Shown here: positions 38,290-47,698 of the stretch, piece by piece
Numbering within the stretch: the stretch's first letter is position 1
How the letters are laid out: each line of letters begins with the position of its first letter
Assembly: GCF_000422905.1 (NCBI RefSeq)
Contig: NZ_AUGY01000027.1
Span: 1 to 64,000 of the forward strand
Direction of reading: 5' to 3'
Origin: Paenibacillus alginolyticus DSM 5050 = NBRC 15375
GTDB taxonomy: Bacteria; Bacillota; Bacilli; Paenibacillales; NBRC-103111
DNA: 64,000 nt
Made by a program: the position numbers and the translations under genes
The notes under the pieces: model-generated
The model's database searches: none
Told to the model about the DNA's origin: nothing
What the model saw: only the letters and a program-made list of their open reading frames with translations

Positions 38290-38525
38290 TACATTACTCC
38301 GTTATTCCTATGGATGTAATTTTTGAAGGAATGGATACGTATGAACCCAAATTTATCGAGATTGATCAGGGTGGAGTCAAAATGCAAATCGAACCGATAA
38401 GTGGCTTTCAGGCACGAATTGTCAGGCTGTTCAGCTGTAATCCTCAGGACTATTTGAACAATCAATATGCCCCTGGAACTATTATTTCATATAGTCCTGT
38501 AGCTGAGGCAACTTTAACGTTCTAG
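38286..38525 (+). CDS. ylzJ: YlzJ-like protein
   Basis: This small protein (79 residues) of unknown function is found between tepA and spoIIIE in B. subtilis and relatives. It starts with [15 protein letters not shown] and ends with PGTIISYSP, the parts that look conserved in YlzJ proteins. No membrane segment or cofactor motif is seen. Its ATG overlaps the tepA stop codon, so it is co-translated with TepA; the partnership suggests but does not prove a joint role. Confidence 0.8.
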   Translation: MIHYSVIPMDVIFEGMDTYEPKFIEIDQGGVKMQIEPISGFQARIVRLFSCNPQDYLNNQYAPGTIISYSPVAEATLTF

Positions 38526-38559
38526 CGTGCTCTTCCTGTATCATCCCCCAAGTCAAATA

Positions 38560-38568
38560 TGGTATAAT
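38560..38568 (+). promoter_or_regulatory. Extended -10 promoter of spoIIIE
   Basis: TGGTATAAT (38560-38568), with no good -35 hexamer at 17-18 nt upstream, lies 21 nt before the GTG start. Confidence 0.5.
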
Positions 38569-38589
38569 GTGGACTTGGGGGTGGCAAGC

Positions 38590-41139
38590 GTGGCGAAACG
38601 CAAGAAAAAAAGTAAGGCACTAAAAACTAGCTTGTTATTCGAGTTATATGGTATTCTCATTCTAATTTTCTCTGTCATTGCACTTGCTCATCAGGGGCAT
38701 GTCGGGAATTCGTTGATTTACCTTTTCAAATTTTTTGTGGGAACGTGGTATTCACTTATACCGCTGATTTTCATATATGTGGCTTTGTATGCGATGATTA
38801 AGAGAGCATGGCCACAGATGGTTACGCCCAAGAAAGCAGGCATATTGCTGTTCATTCTTGGACTGCTAATAAAAAATCACATAGATTTGTTTGCTCAATT
38901 ATATCCTGATGGCGGTTTCACTTCTGGTAAAGTCATTGGATCAACATGGAATGCCATGTTAGATGGTCTGAAACCAACAGAAGCAGGTAAAGCGGCACTT
39001 GAACATGGTATTGGCGGCGGTATGATTGGCGCTATGCTGTACAGTATCCTTTACTTTCTGTTCGATTATTTGGGCGCTAGATTAATCCAATATGCGCTAT
39101 TTGTCATGGGTTTTATTCTGGCAACAGGTATTTCTTACGTAGACGTTGGTAATATCGTGAAAGGTCGATTTAGTAATGTTGGCCAAAATTTTAAAGATAG
39201 AATGAAAGAGTGGCTGCAGGATCGCGAAACACGACAGCCCCAAACAGCCTCAGCTGGTACTACTGCAACAAAGGCGAAGAAATCCTCTTACGTTCCTGTT
39301 GATGATGAATTCGATGAAGAGGTTTTCCAGCCTGTTAAACGGGTGAAGAAAACTCCGCTTTTTATGGAGCTTCTTCGTCCTAATAAGGAAAGTCGGAAAA
39401 AAGCAGCAGTCGAGAATCATTTAAATACAGATGAATTAGACGATATAGATGCAGCAGATGGAACCGAACAAGTTCTTTATAAGTCAAGTGCGAAGCAAGC
39501 TGGCGAAGCAGATTCACCACCCGCAGATCAACCGATTACACCTATTATTCGTGATTTTCAAGAGCAGGTATTTCAAGAAGCTCAACAGGCAGTCAAACAT
39601 CCTACAGCTTCCTCTACAGCTCCGGTTTCTAAAGCACAGGGAGCAGGGACTGTTGATACGGAGGATGAGCCAGTAACGCTAGAATTTCAGGAGAATGTGC
39701 CGATTGTGCAAACGCGGCCATATGAAATGCCTTCACTAGATTTATTAGCAAAGCCTGCAGTTGGCAAAGGCAGTGAGATGGCGGACTATAAAGCGAATGC
39801 AAGGAAGCTCGAAGCCACGTTGGAGAGCTTTGGGGTTCGGGCCAAAGTGCTGGAGGTAGTCAGAGGCCCAGCCGTGACACGCTATGAGATACAGCCCGAT
39901 GTAGGTGTGAAGGTCAGCCGAATCGTTTCCTTGACCGATGATATCGCGTTGGCGCTTGCCGCCAAGGATATTCGGATGGAAGCACCGATTCCTGGTAAAG
40001 CAGCGATCGGCATTGAGGTGCCGAATCTGGAGGTTTCGATCGTGACCATGCGTGAAGTCATGGAAACATCCGCTTTTCAAGAATCCAGCTCGCGGTTGTC
40101 TGTTGTGCTCGGGCGTGATATTTCTGGGCAACCAATCGTCGGAAATTTGGCAAGAATGCCTCACTTACTCGTAGCTGGAGCCACCGGTTCAGGTAAATCC
40201 GTGTGTATTAATGGGATTATTACGAGCATTTTGTACAAAGCCAAGCCAAATGAAGTGAAGTTTCTTATGATCGATCCAAAGATGGTGGAATTGAATGTCT
40301 ATAATGGGATTCCACATTTACTGGCACCTGTTGTAACGGATCCTCGACGAGCTTCATTAGCACTTAAGAAAGTCGTCGTTGAGATGGAAAAGCGTTATGA
40401 ATTATTCTCGAAAAGCGGAACACGAAATATTGAAGGCTACAACGCCATGTTGACAGAAAGCGGTACGGCAGTTCCTCTGCCATATTACGTAGTTATTGTG
40501 GACGAGTTAGCCGATTTAATGATGGTTGCTGCAAATGATGTGGAAGATTCTATTACCCGCCTTGCTCAAATGGCCCGCGCAGCGGGTATTCATTTGATTA
40601 TTGCTACACAACGACCATCCGTTGATGTTATTACGGGCGTGATTAAAGCGAATATTCCTTCACGAATTGCGTTCGGTGTTTCGTCTCAAGTGGATTCAAG
40701 GACCATTTTAGATATGGTCGGAGCCGAGAAGCTGTTAGGTCGAGGCGATATGCTTTATTTGCCAGTAGGCGCGTCCAAGCCTGTTCGTATCCAAGGAGCC
40801 TTTTTATCTGACCAAGAGGTTGAGCATGTGGTTGGCTTTGTACGCACACAGGAACAGGCGATTTATCAAGAGGAACTGGTCCCGCATGTTGAAGAAATGC
40901 CGGATCAGCAAAATGAATTTGAAGACGAGCTGTACGACCAGGCTGTTCAAATTGTTTTGGAAGCCAAGCAAGCCTCTGTTTCCCTGCTGCAGCGACGTAT
41001 GAGAGTCGGTTATACACGCGCGGCAAGACTTGTTGACTCAATGGAAGCCAAAGGGGTTGTCGGCCCTTACGAAGGCAGTAAGCCTCGAGAAGTGCTGATG
41101 TCGATTGAACAATACCATCATAATCGGATCAGTTCCTAG
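38590..41139 (+). CDS. spoIIIE: DNA translocase SpoIIIE/FtsK
   Basis: This ATP-driven double-strand DNA pump moves the chromosome into the forespore and clears septum-trapped DNA. Four N-terminal transmembrane segments (about 15-180) are followed by a charged linker (to about 400) and the RecA-like motor with Walker [11 protein letters not shown] (near 527) and Walker [13 protein letters not shown]. The C-terminal gamma winged helix ([19 protein letters not shown], near 800) reads the polar sequence. GTG 38590 follows TTGGGGG by 9 nt; earlier in-frame GTGs (38527, 38581) lack an SD. 849 residues. Confidence 0.94.
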   Translation: MAKRKKKSKALKTSLLFELYGILILIFSVIALAHQGHVGNSLIYLFKFFVGTWYSLIPLIFIYVALYAMIKRAWPQMVTPKKAGILLFILGLLIKNHIDLFAQLYPDGGFTSGKVIGSTWNAMLDGLKPTEAGKAALEHGIGGGMIGAMLYSILYFLFDYLGARLIQYALFVMGFILATGISYVDVGNIVKGRFSNVGQNFKDRMKEWLQDRETRQPQTASAGTTATKAKKSSYVPVDDEFDEEVFQPVKRVKKTPLFMELLRPNKESRKKAAVENHLNTDELDDIDAADGTEQVLYKSSAKQAGEADSPPADQPITPIIRDFQEQVFQEAQQAVKHPTASSTAPVSKAQGAGTVDTEDEPVTLEFQENVPIVQTRPYEMPSLDLLAKPAVGKGSEMADYKANARKLEATLESFGVRAKVLEVVRGPAVTRYEIQPDVGVKVSRIVSLTDDIALALAAKDIRMEAPIPGKAAIGIEVPNLEVSIVTMREVMETSAFQESSSRLSVVLGRDISGQPIVGNLARMPHLLVAGATGSGKSVCINGIITSILYKAKPNEVKFLMIDPKMVELNVYNGIPHLLAPVVTDPRRASLALKKVVVEMEKRYELFSKSGTRNIEGYNAMLTESGTAVPLPYYVVIVDELADLMMVAANDVEDSITRLAQMARAAGIHLIIATQRPSVDVITGVIKANIPSRIAFGVSSQVDSRTILDMVGAEKLLGRGDMLYLPVGASKPVRIQGAFLSDQEVEHVVGFVRTQEQAIYQEELVPHVEEMPDQQNEFEDELYDQAVQIVLEAKQASVSLLQRRMRVGYTRAARLVDSMEAKGVVGPYEGSKPREVLMSIEQYHHNRISS

Positions 41140-41158
41140 CTTACATAAACGATTGCAC

Positions 41159-41190
41159 AAGCACTCTCCTAAGGAGAGTGTTTTTTTTTG
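41159..41190 (+). terminator. Intrinsic terminator after spoIIIE
   Basis: CACTCTCC pairs with GGAGAGTG around TAA, followed by nine T. Confidence 0.9.
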
Positions 41191-41219
41191 CATAAACAGA
41201 GAGTCGCTTTCTCATAATA
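41190..41219 (+). promoter_or_regulatory. Sigma-G promoter of sleB
   Basis: GCATA (41190-41194), an 18-nt spacer and CATAATA (41213-41219) match the forespore sigma-G pattern (GnATA/G, 18, CATnnTA), 45 nt before the gene. Confidence 0.75.
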
Positions 41220-41263
41220 AGCAAGAAAAGGCTGTAATTTGAAAAGTGAGGTTGAGAAGGGGA

Positions 41264-42058
41264 ATGAATAAACGATTAATTGTACTTACATTTTGTATTG
41301 TTTTCGTACTAGTTGTCGCTTTTCAGTTGAAAGGAAAGTTTAATCCACCTGCTGAAGAAACTTTTAGTAAAAATGAAGTGCGTTATGGAGCCACAGGACC
41401 TGACGTTAACGAACTGCAAGGCAGATTGAAGTTCATTGGCTTCTATAACGGCAGTATAGACGGAGATTATGGGTATAAGACTTTAACGGCAGTGAAGCGA
41501 TTCCAAGGTGAATTTGGGATGAAAGTAGATGGTATTGTAGGTCCCAAGACCAAGCTTAAACTGTGGGAAGCTACGAAGAATTGGAAGCCTACTGCTCCAT
41601 CCACTGGAGGACAAAGCGGTGGAGGCAACAATAATGCAGGCAATGATAGTGCAACTTCAAATCAAAAGCCAGCTAATTTGGTGCCTTCTAATAACCTGGG
41701 CTTATCTGAACAGGATATTAATCTGATGGCGAATGCTGTGCATGGTGAGGCTCGGGGAGAACCTTATATTGGACAAGTAGCCGTAGCAGCTGTAATTTTG
41801 AATCGGGTGAAGTCAGCTAGCTTTCCTAATACGGTTTCTGGTGTTATCTTTCAGCCTGGTGCATTCACAGCCGTAGCAGATGGTCAAATTTGGCTAACGC
41901 CAAACGAATCGACGAAAAAAGCCGTAAGAGATGCGCTGAGTGGATGGGATCCTACGGGCGGTTGTATTTATTATTTCAACCCGGCAACAGCGACCTCCAA
42001 ATGGATTTGGAGCAGGCCTCAAGTGAAAAATATAGGGAAGCATATTTTCTGTAAATAA
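41264..42058 (+). CDS. sleB: Spore cortex-lytic enzyme SleB
   Basis: SleB hydrolyses spore cortex peptidoglycan during germination. An N-terminal signal or anchor (about 4-20) is followed by a PG_binding_1 domain (about 45-100, GATGPDVNELQGRL and FQGEFGMKVDGIVGPKT) and a C-terminal Hydrolase_2 domain (about 148-264) with the catalytic-glutamate motif HGEARGEPYIGQVAVAAV. ATG 41264 is closely preceded by AAGGGG; the SD spacing is tight, so the start is moderately sure. A sigma-G promoter fits its forespore role. The usual partner gene ypeB is not next to it. Confidence 0.9.
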   Translation: MNKRLIVLTFCIVFVLVVAFQLKGKFNPPAEETFSKNEVRYGATGPDVNELQGRLKFIGFYNGSIDGDYGYKTLTAVKRFQGEFGMKVDGIVGPKTKLKLWEATKNWKPTAPSTGGQSGGGNNNAGNDSATSNQKPANLVPSNNLGLSEQDINLMANAVHGEARGEPYIGQVAVAAVILNRVKSASFPNTVSGVIFQPGAFTAVADGQIWLTPNESTKKAVRDALSGWDPTGGCIYYFNPATATSKWIWSRPQVKNIGKHIFCK

Positions 42059-42072
42059 TTTAGACATGGACA

Positions 42073-42106
42073 AGGAGAAGGAACCAGCTTTGGTTGCTTC
42101 TCCTCT
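42073..42106 (+). other. Strong hairpin between sleB and ymfF
   Basis: AGGAGAAG and AACC pair with GGTT and CTTCTCCT (single G/G mismatch) around a short loop, but no T-run follows. It may be a weak terminator or an RNA stability element; its right arm overlaps the -35 region for ymfF. Confidence 0.5.
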
Positions 42107-42123
42107 TCGTATAGGAATATAAT
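42094..42123 (+). promoter_or_regulatory. Sigma-A promoter of ymfF
   Basis: TTGCTT (42094-42099), an 18-nt spacer and TATAAT (42118-42123). Confidence 0.55.
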
Positions 42124-42159
42124 GGATTTATATCACGGACAAAGAAGGGAGATCGACCT

Positions 42160-43440
42160 TTGAAACATATACAATTTGAGCGCACTACATGGAATCATAT
42201 ACGATTACATGTGCTGCCGACAGATCGGTTTAAAACGTTTGCCATCTCTGTGTACATAGGCCGTCCTCTAGAAGAAGAAACGGTCACGAGTACTGCATTA
42301 ACACCATTTGTACTGCGTAGAGGTACACAATTACGCCCAGAAACGAAGCAATTTCGAGAATATTTAGATGATTTATATGGTGCAGGATTCGGTTTTGATA
42401 TTTACAAGCGGGGCGATTACCAAATTGTTCAGTTACGCATGGATATTATCAATGACAGATTCGTGAAATCAGCGCAATCTTTGTTAAAGCAGGGACTCGA
42501 ATTCGTTGGGGAAACTTTGACAAAGCCAGCGCTGGAAGAAGGACATTTTCGAAACAAATATGTCGATGCTGAGAAGCAGACTCTCCAGAAGCGCATAGAA
42601 TCAGTCATCAACGATAAAATTCGTTATGCAGCTGAACGATGTATCGAAGAAATGTGCAGCGATGATCCTTATCGGCTTCACCCTTTGGGTAAAATAGATG
42701 ATTTGGACCCTATCAATGCCGAACAGCTTTACGAACAATATAAAAACTGGCTTCAAACAGCACCAATGGATATTTATGTCGTCGGAAATACGACGCTTTC
42801 TGAAGTAGAAGGAATTGTTAAACAGGCATTCTCCATTGAACGTAAGGAGGATGTCGGCTATGTAACATCTGCCCCGCGGGGAGCGACAGGTGATGTGAAG
42901 ACAATCGTTGAGCGTTTGGATGTTAATCAAGGGAAACTGAACATGGGACTGCGTACAAATATTTCGTATCGAGATGATCTGTACCCAGTTGCTCTTATGT
43001 ATAATGGTGTTCTCGGAGGCTATCCTCACTCCAAATTGTTTACGAATGTTCGTGAGAAAGCGAGTCTTGCTTATTATGCCTCGTCTCGGTTTGATGGTCA
43101 CAAGGGCATTCTGACCATTCAATCGGGGATTGAAATGGCGAATTATGAAAAAGCGGTAGATATCATTCGAAAGCAGCTCACTGCCATGGAACAAGGCGAG
43201 ATCAGTGATATTGAATGGAATCAAACCCGAGCCATGATTGCCAATCAACTGCGCGAAATTCAGGATTCCGCATTTGAATTAATTTCTTTTGACTTTAATG
43301 CCATTTTATCTGGAAAAGAACGTACGGTTTCAAGCTTGATTGAATCTGTGGAGCAGGTAGATGTAGCGGCTATTGCTGAGGCTGCCAAGCGTGTTCAACT
43401 GGATACGATATACTTTTTGCGGGACCAGAAGGGAGAGTAG
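42160..43440 (+). CDS. ymfF: M16-like protein without zinc motif (YmfF)
   Basis: The protein has the insulinase-family double fold (426 residues), and the second half shows YPHSKLFTNVREKASLAYYASS. Where active M16 peptidases have HxxEH it has ALTPFVLRRGTQ (about 46-57), so it should be catalytically inactive. The adjacent ymfH encodes a partner with the motif, the same arrangement as in B. subtilis and like the alpha/beta pairs of mitochondrial processing peptidase. A heterodimer is inferred. TTG 42160 follows AAGAAGGGAGA. Confidence 0.88.
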   Translation: MKHIQFERTTWNHIRLHVLPTDRFKTFAISVYIGRPLEEETVTSTALTPFVLRRGTQLRPETKQFREYLDDLYGAGFGFDIYKRGDYQIVQLRMDIINDRFVKSAQSLLKQGLEFVGETLTKPALEEGHFRNKYVDAEKQTLQKRIESVINDKIRYAAERCIEEMCSDDPYRLHPLGKIDDLDPINAEQLYEQYKNWLQTAPMDIYVVGNTTLSEVEGIVKQAFSIERKEDVGYVTSAPRGATGDVKTIVERLDVNQGKLNMGLRTNISYRDDLYPVALMYNGVLGGYPHSKLFTNVREKASLAYYASSRFDGHKGILTIQSGIEMANYEKAVDIIRKQLTAMEQGEISDIEWNQTRAMIANQLREIQDSAFELISFDFNAILSGKERTVSSLIESVEQVDVAAIAEAAKRVQLDTIYFLRDQKGE

Positions 43441-43443
43441 AAG

Positions 43444-44733
43444 ATGCAGGTTATTCCTTATCCACACCTGGGTGAAACTATTTATCACGAGAAGCTTGAT
43501 AATGGGCTACATGTATTTGTTCTACCCAAAGATGGTTTCCAGAAAACCTATGCGACGTTCACGACGCAATTCGGATCTGTTGACAACTTTTTTCAGGTTG
43601 AAGGTAAAGATGCAGTTCAAGTACCAGATGGTATTGCTCATTTTCTAGAGCACAAAATGTTTGAGGAGCCAGAAGGGGATATATTCGCTACTTTCGCTTC
43701 AAACGGCGCTTCGGCTAACGCTTTTACAAGCTTTGATCGGACAGCGTACTTATTTTCATCCACGGATCACTATTTGACAAATTTAACGACATTAATTAAT
43801 TTCGTGCAAAATCCTTACTTTACAGATGAAAATGTAGAAAAGGAAAAAGGCATTATCGGTCAAGAGATCAAAATGTACGAGGATAATGCGGATTGGAGAA
43901 GCTATTATGGATTAATTGAATCCTTATATGCAAAACATCCGATCCATATTGATATCGCCGGTACTGTAGAGTCCATTGCGGAAATCTCAAAAGAAACCCT
44001 TTATGAGTGCTACAACACATTTTATCACCCTAGCAATATGAGCCTGTTTGTTGTTGGAGGTGTTGATCCAGAAGAGGTTATTTCGTTAGTTAAAGAAAAC
44101 CAAGCTGCCAAAACGTTTCCACCTCAAGGGGATATCCACCGATTTTTCCCAGAGGAGCCAGTAGAAGTAAAGGAAGCGCGCAGAGTAACACTTCTTCCTG
44201 TTTCAATGCCAAAATGTTTAATCGGATTCAAAGAGCCTGCGCCTTCTGTAAGCGGGAAAGATTTGTTAGTTAGAGAATTGACGACGAAATTAATGTTAGA
44301 TGTTTTGTTCAGTTCAAGCTCTGATATTTATCAGGCTTTATATGATGAACAATTGATTTCTGATAATTTTGGTCATGAGTATAATTGTAGCGAGGGATAT
44401 GCTTTCTCCATTCTTGGAGGAGATACCAAAGATCCGGACCAACTTGTAGCGCGCATTCGTGAAGAGGTTGAGAAACGTAAGGATCCTGGACTTGATGAAG
44501 TCACTTTCGAGCGGAGTCGTAAGAAGAAAATTGGTAATTTCTTGCGGATGATGAACTCACCTGAATCCATTGCGAATGAATTCACTAAATACCGTTTCAA
44601 AGATATTGATTTATTCGATATTTTGCCTGTTTACGAGCAGATTACACTTGAAGAAGTGAACCGTCGATTCCGCGAGCATTTTGATTGGAGCAGACTTGCA
44701 ATATCCATTGTGCAAAGCGGTAAGCCATCGTGA
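43444..44733 (+). CDS. ymfH: M16-family zinc peptidase (YmfH)
   Basis: This is the catalytic partner of YmfF. It has the inverted zinc motif HFLEHKMFEEPEGD (about 69-82) and the downstream glutamate region EKGIIGQEIKMYEDN (about 137-151). Length 429. ATG 43444 comes 3 nt after ymfF, and the gene ends in a GTGA overlap with ymfI. No signal peptide, so it should act in the cytoplasm; the substrate is unknown. Distant homologues process peptides in bacteriocin systems, but no precursor peptide gene was seen here. Confidence 0.9.
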   Translation: MQVIPYPHLGETIYHEKLDNGLHVFVLPKDGFQKTYATFTTQFGSVDNFFQVEGKDAVQVPDGIAHFLEHKMFEEPEGDIFATFASNGASANAFTSFDRTAYLFSSTDHYLTNLTTLINFVQNPYFTDENVEKEKGIIGQEIKMYEDNADWRSYYGLIESLYAKHPIHIDIAGTVESIAEISKETLYECYNTFYHPSNMSLFVVGGVDPEEVISLVKENQAAKTFPPQGDIHRFFPEEPVEVKEARRVTLLPVSMPKCLIGFKEPAPSVSGKDLLVRELTTKLMLDVLFSSSSDIYQALYDEQLISDNFGHEYNCSEGYAFSILGGDTKDPDQLVARIREEVEKRKDPGLDEVTFERSRKKKIGNFLRMMNSPESIANEFTKYRFKDIDLFDILPVYEQITLEEVNRRFREHFDWSRLAISIVQSGKPS

Positions 44734-45485
44734 CGTTCGATAAATCATTCAGTGAACAAACGGTTCTTATAACAGGAGCTAGCCGTGGAATCGGCGCAGC
44801 CATTGCGGAGCGTTTTGCCGCGGTAGGGATGAATGTTGTTATTCACTACCGTGAGTCACATGAAGCTGCTAATGAAGTGGCCAGATCCTGTATGAAACAT
44901 GGCGCCAAAGTGTTAACCGTATCCGCAGATGTCAAATCTCGTGAGCAAATCAACAAAATGCAAGAAAAGCTGGAACAAAGAGACATGGTCCCTGATATAA
45001 TCGTGAACAATGCGGGAATTTCTCACTTTAGTATGCTTTCTGATGTAAGCGAAGAAGATTGGGACCTGGTGATGAATGTTAATCTGAAAGGCGCCTTTCT
45101 TTGTACACAAACGTTCATGACGGCAATGGTCAAACAAAAGTATGGCCGCATTATTAACGTATCCTCCATATGGGGCATCTCAGGTGCCTCCTGTGAGGTT
45201 GTTTACTCAACAGCCAAAGGTGGATTGAACGCCTTCACGAAGGCGTTAGCGAAGGAGCTGGCACCTTCTGGCGTGACGGTGAATGCTGTAGCGCCTGGTG
45301 CGGTACATACCGAAATGATGGCAGGATTTCAACCGGAGGAGCGGGAAGCGATTGCCAATGAAATTCCGGCAGGTCGTTTTGCATTGCCTGATGAAGTTGC
45401 TTCGCTTGTGTATTTCCTAGCACTGCCTGAATCCGGTTATATTACGGGTCAAATCATAAGTCCAAACGGTGGATGGTTAACCTGA
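44730..45485 (+). CDS. ymfI: Short-chain dehydrogenase/reductase (YmfI)
   Basis: A classical SDR of 251 residues. The cofactor loop LITGASRGIGAAIAERF (about 11-27), NNAGIS (about 90-95), the catalytic triad with S in INVSSIWG and YSTAKGG (Y and K about 152-156), and PGAVHTEM are all visible. It resembles 3-oxoacyl-ACP reductases (FabG), but the locus suggests the ymfI paralogue, whose substrate is not known. GTG 44730 overlaps the ymfH stop as GTGA. Confidence 0.88.
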   Translation: MTFDKSFSEQTVLITGASRGIGAAIAERFAAVGMNVVIHYRESHEAANEVARSCMKHGAKVLTVSADVKSREQINKMQEKLEQRDMVPDIIVNNAGISHFSMLSDVSEEDWDLVMNVNLKGAFLCTQTFMTAMVKQKYGRIINVSSIWGISGASCEVVYSTAKGGLNAFTKALAKELAPSGVTVNAVAPGAVHTEMMAGFQPEEREAIANEIPAGRFALPDEVASLVYFLALPESGYITGQIISPNGGWLT

Positions 45486-45581
45486 GTACAGAGTAGGAAG
45501 CCTCGCGCATAATTTTAAGCTGGGAAGCGAATATTACGTATGTAATGACCATTTCTCATAACTCAAAGGAGGCTTCTTACA

Positions 45582-45833
45582 ATGGCTACTGTACTTAAAG
45601 TATTTGATAAGTGGAAAGAGTTTTTGGCTGAGCGTGTGAGTCAGGCTGGACATGCGGGGATGAGTGAGGAAACCATTTCTAAGCTCGCTTTTCAAATCGG
45701 TGAATTTCTTGCCAATAAAGTTGATCCCGAAAATGAACAAGAACGAGTGCTCAAAGAACTGTGGGATGCAGGGGATGAGCAAGAAAAGCGTACAATTGCC
45801 CGCCTCATGGTAAAATTAGTAGACAAAGGTTAA
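45582..45833 (+). CDS. ymfJ: DUF3243 family protein (YmfJ)
   Basis: A small helical protein (83 residues) of unknown function, conserved at this locus in Bacillota. Features are DKWKEFLAERVSQA near the N-terminus and the family block FQIGEFLANKVDPENEQERVLKELW (about 37-61). It has no membrane segment. ATG 45582 follows AAAGGAGG. An inverted copy of the SD region (GAAGCCTC, 45497-45504) lies upstream. A terminator follows. Confidence 0.88.
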   Translation: MATVLKVFDKWKEFLAERVSQAGHAGMSEETISKLAFQIGEFLANKVDPENEQERVLKELWDAGDEQEKRTIARLMVKLVDKG

Positions 45834-45862
45834 TAACCGTTTTACAATTCAATAGGGTACTA

Positions 45863-45895
45863 TGTGAAAGCCTCCTCTTTCGGAGGCTTTTGCAC
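45863..45895 (+). terminator. Intrinsic terminator after ymfJ
   Basis: AAAGCCTCC pairs with GGAGGCTTT around a short loop, with outer GTG/CAC pairing; the T-run is short. Confidence 0.7.
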
Positions 45896-45926
45896 GCTTT
45901 ATAAGGAAGAAAGGAAATGTAATTTC

Positions 45927-46778
45927 ATGGTAATCAAACGTTTTGTGCTTGCATTTTTGCTCTTATCTTTTATCTTAACTGGTTGTGGAAATCGTGGGAT
46001 TCCAGCGATTAAGCAAGAATTATTGGATAATAAATTATCTGTACTAATGCTGACGGGTGCTAGCATGTCTGCGCCAGCGAAAGAGTCGGTAGGAAATGCG
46101 CTTCAACAGTGGAGAGATGCGAATTTTATAGCCTTCGATTGGATCAAGGATTTGAATCAATTGGATGAAAGCATTATAACAAAGTTGAAAGAAAGCAAAT
46201 ATGATTACATATATGTCATTGGTAATGAATTGTTTCCTTCTGCTAACGGGGTGATCGGACAAGGGCTTTCGGCGGGTAAATGGACTTTATTACAAAGTCA
46301 GCTTGATACCAAAGGGATCACAAGTCAGGTAAATGAGCAAGCCTCGTTGTTGCAAATTGATTCTCTTCAGGTTGAGACCTTGAAAAATAAATGGATCCAA
46401 GACCTATTGGCACAAAACATTGTTGTGGAATGGGTGACTCGCAGCGATCGTCCCATACCTTCTGCTTGGGCACCCTCGGAGGAAGCGGATCATATCGTTT
46501 TACTTGATAATAATGAACAATGGTTTCAGCAATTATCTTTCCAAACGAGACAGCATCACTCCAACACTATAATTTTCTATACTCCAGTAGAAGATGCACA
46601 AGTACAAAAGGCTAAGTCTATCGGTGTATCGGTAGTTGATATTTCGGGAGCTGTATCGGCTGAACTCAACTGGGCTCAAATCATGGACAATCGTCTTGCT
46701 ATGATGAAAAGCAGCTCATGGAAAAAGGGCGGTACGATTTACAACGAACAAGAGCTTAAAGAACTAAAAATGAAATAA
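45927..46778 (+). CDS. Lipoprotein of unknown function
   Basis: I do not recognise this family. A lipoprotein signal peptide is clear: basic start, hydrophobic core and lipobox ILTGC with Cys20. The mature part (about 264 residues) has alternating strand/helix character (KLSVLMLTGASMS, YDYIYVIGNELF, DHIVLLDNNEQWF), which suggests a periplasmic-binding-like or Rossmann-like fold outside the membrane. ATG 45927 follows GAAAGGAAA; the open frame extends upstream into the ymfJ terminator and is not used. It sits between ymfJ and ymfK, where B. subtilis has no such gene. Confidence 0.75.
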   Translation: MVIKRFVLAFLLLSFILTGCGNRGIPAIKQELLDNKLSVLMLTGASMSAPAKESVGNALQQWRDANFIAFDWIKDLNQLDESIITKLKESKYDYIYVIGNELFPSANGVIGQGLSAGKWTLLQSQLDTKGITSQVNEQASLLQIDSLQVETLKNKWIQDLLAQNIVVEWVTRSDRPIPSAWAPSEEADHIVLLDNNEQWFQQLSFQTRQHHSNTIIFYTPVEDAQVQKAKSIGVSVVDISGAVSAELNWAQIMDNRLAMMKSSSWKKGGTIYNEQELKELKMK

Positions 46779-46811
46779 ATTTGTGAATATTTACGCAAAA
46801 AAAGAAGGACA

Positions 46812-46841
46812 TTGACGGAAATTGTAGAAATTAATTATATA
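46812..46841 (+). promoter_or_regulatory. Sigma-A promoter of ymfK
   Basis: TTGACG (46812-46817), an 18-nt spacer and TATATA (46836-46841), 44 nt before the start. Confidence 0.6.
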
Positions 46842-46885
46842 GGTAGCGACTTGTTCGTTACAGATATTGCGATGAGGTGGAAAGA

Positions 46886-47650
46886 TTGGACGTTAAAGAG
46901 TGGTATATGGAGTACAAAATTCACAAAAACCGTCCCGGCTTATTAGGGGATATTGCTTCCTTAATGGGGATGCTGGATATTAATATTGTGACTATTAACG
47001 GGGTAGAAGATCGTACACGCGGTATGCTTCTGCAAACCAATGATGAAGAAAAAATTGACTTAATGGGTAAAATGTTAAGAAAAGTAGATAATATTACTAT
47101 TACTGCTCTTAGACCCCCTAAACTTGTTGATATTTTGGCTGTCCGTCATGGCCGGTATATCGAGCGCGACTCGGATGACCGCAAAACTTTCCGTTTTACT
47201 CGTGATGAATTGGGACTGTTAGTTGACTTCCTTGGTGAAATTTTCAAGCGAGAAGGGAACCAAGTCGTTGGCCTTCGCGGAATGCCGCGAGTGGGTAAAA
47301 CGGAGTCGATTATTGCAGGAAGTGTATGCGCAAACAAACGTTGGACATTCGTTTCCTCTACGTTACTCAGACAAACCGTGCGTAGTCAATTATCCGAAGA
47401 TGAAATGACTCCAAATAATGTATATATTATTGATGGAATCGTTTCTACTATTCGTTCAAATGAGAAGCATTACAGCCTGTTGCAGGACATTATGGGAATG
47501 CCTTCAACGAAGGTTATCGAGCATCCGGATATATTTATTCGGGAATCCGAATACACTTATAATCACTTCGATTATATTATTGAGCTGCGAAATAGCCCGG
47601 ATGAAGAAATCAATTATGATTCATTTACGTATACGTCCGAACCTTTTTAA
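46886..47650 (+). CDS. ymfK: DUF3388 family protein (YmfK)
   Basis: Function unknown. The N-terminal third looks like an ACT domain (YKIHKNRPGLLGDIASLMGM then INIVTINGVEDR, about 8-45). The rest has a P-loop-like sequence GMPRVGKTES (about 132-141) and a Walker B-like hydrophobic stretch NVYIIDGIV, suggesting a ligand-sensing nucleotide-binding protein. It sits at the same place as B. subtilis ymfK, before the rodZ-like gene. TTG 46886 is 6 nt after GAGGTGG; GTG 46877 overlaps that SD. Confidence 0.82.
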   Translation: MDVKEWYMEYKIHKNRPGLLGDIASLMGMLDINIVTINGVEDRTRGMLLQTNDEEKIDLMGKMLRKVDNITITALRPPKLVDILAVRHGRYIERDSDDRKTFRFTRDELGLLVDFLGEIFKREGNQVVGLRGMPRVGKTESIIAGSVCANKRWTFVSSTLLRQTVRSQLSEDEMTPNNVYIIDGIVSTIRSNEKHYSLLQDIMGMPSTKVIEHPDIFIRESEYTYNHFDYIIELRNSPDEEINYDSFTYTSEPF

Positions 47651-47698
47651 TGTCTGTAACGTCATTAAATAAAGTAGATCCCGCGGGGAGGTGACCAT

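Noticed and set aside
43444..45485. Bacteriocin-processing cluster around the M16 peptidases
   Set aside because: No small precursor peptide, radical SAM maturase or transporter gene is adjacent; the order equals the housekeeping ymf locus.
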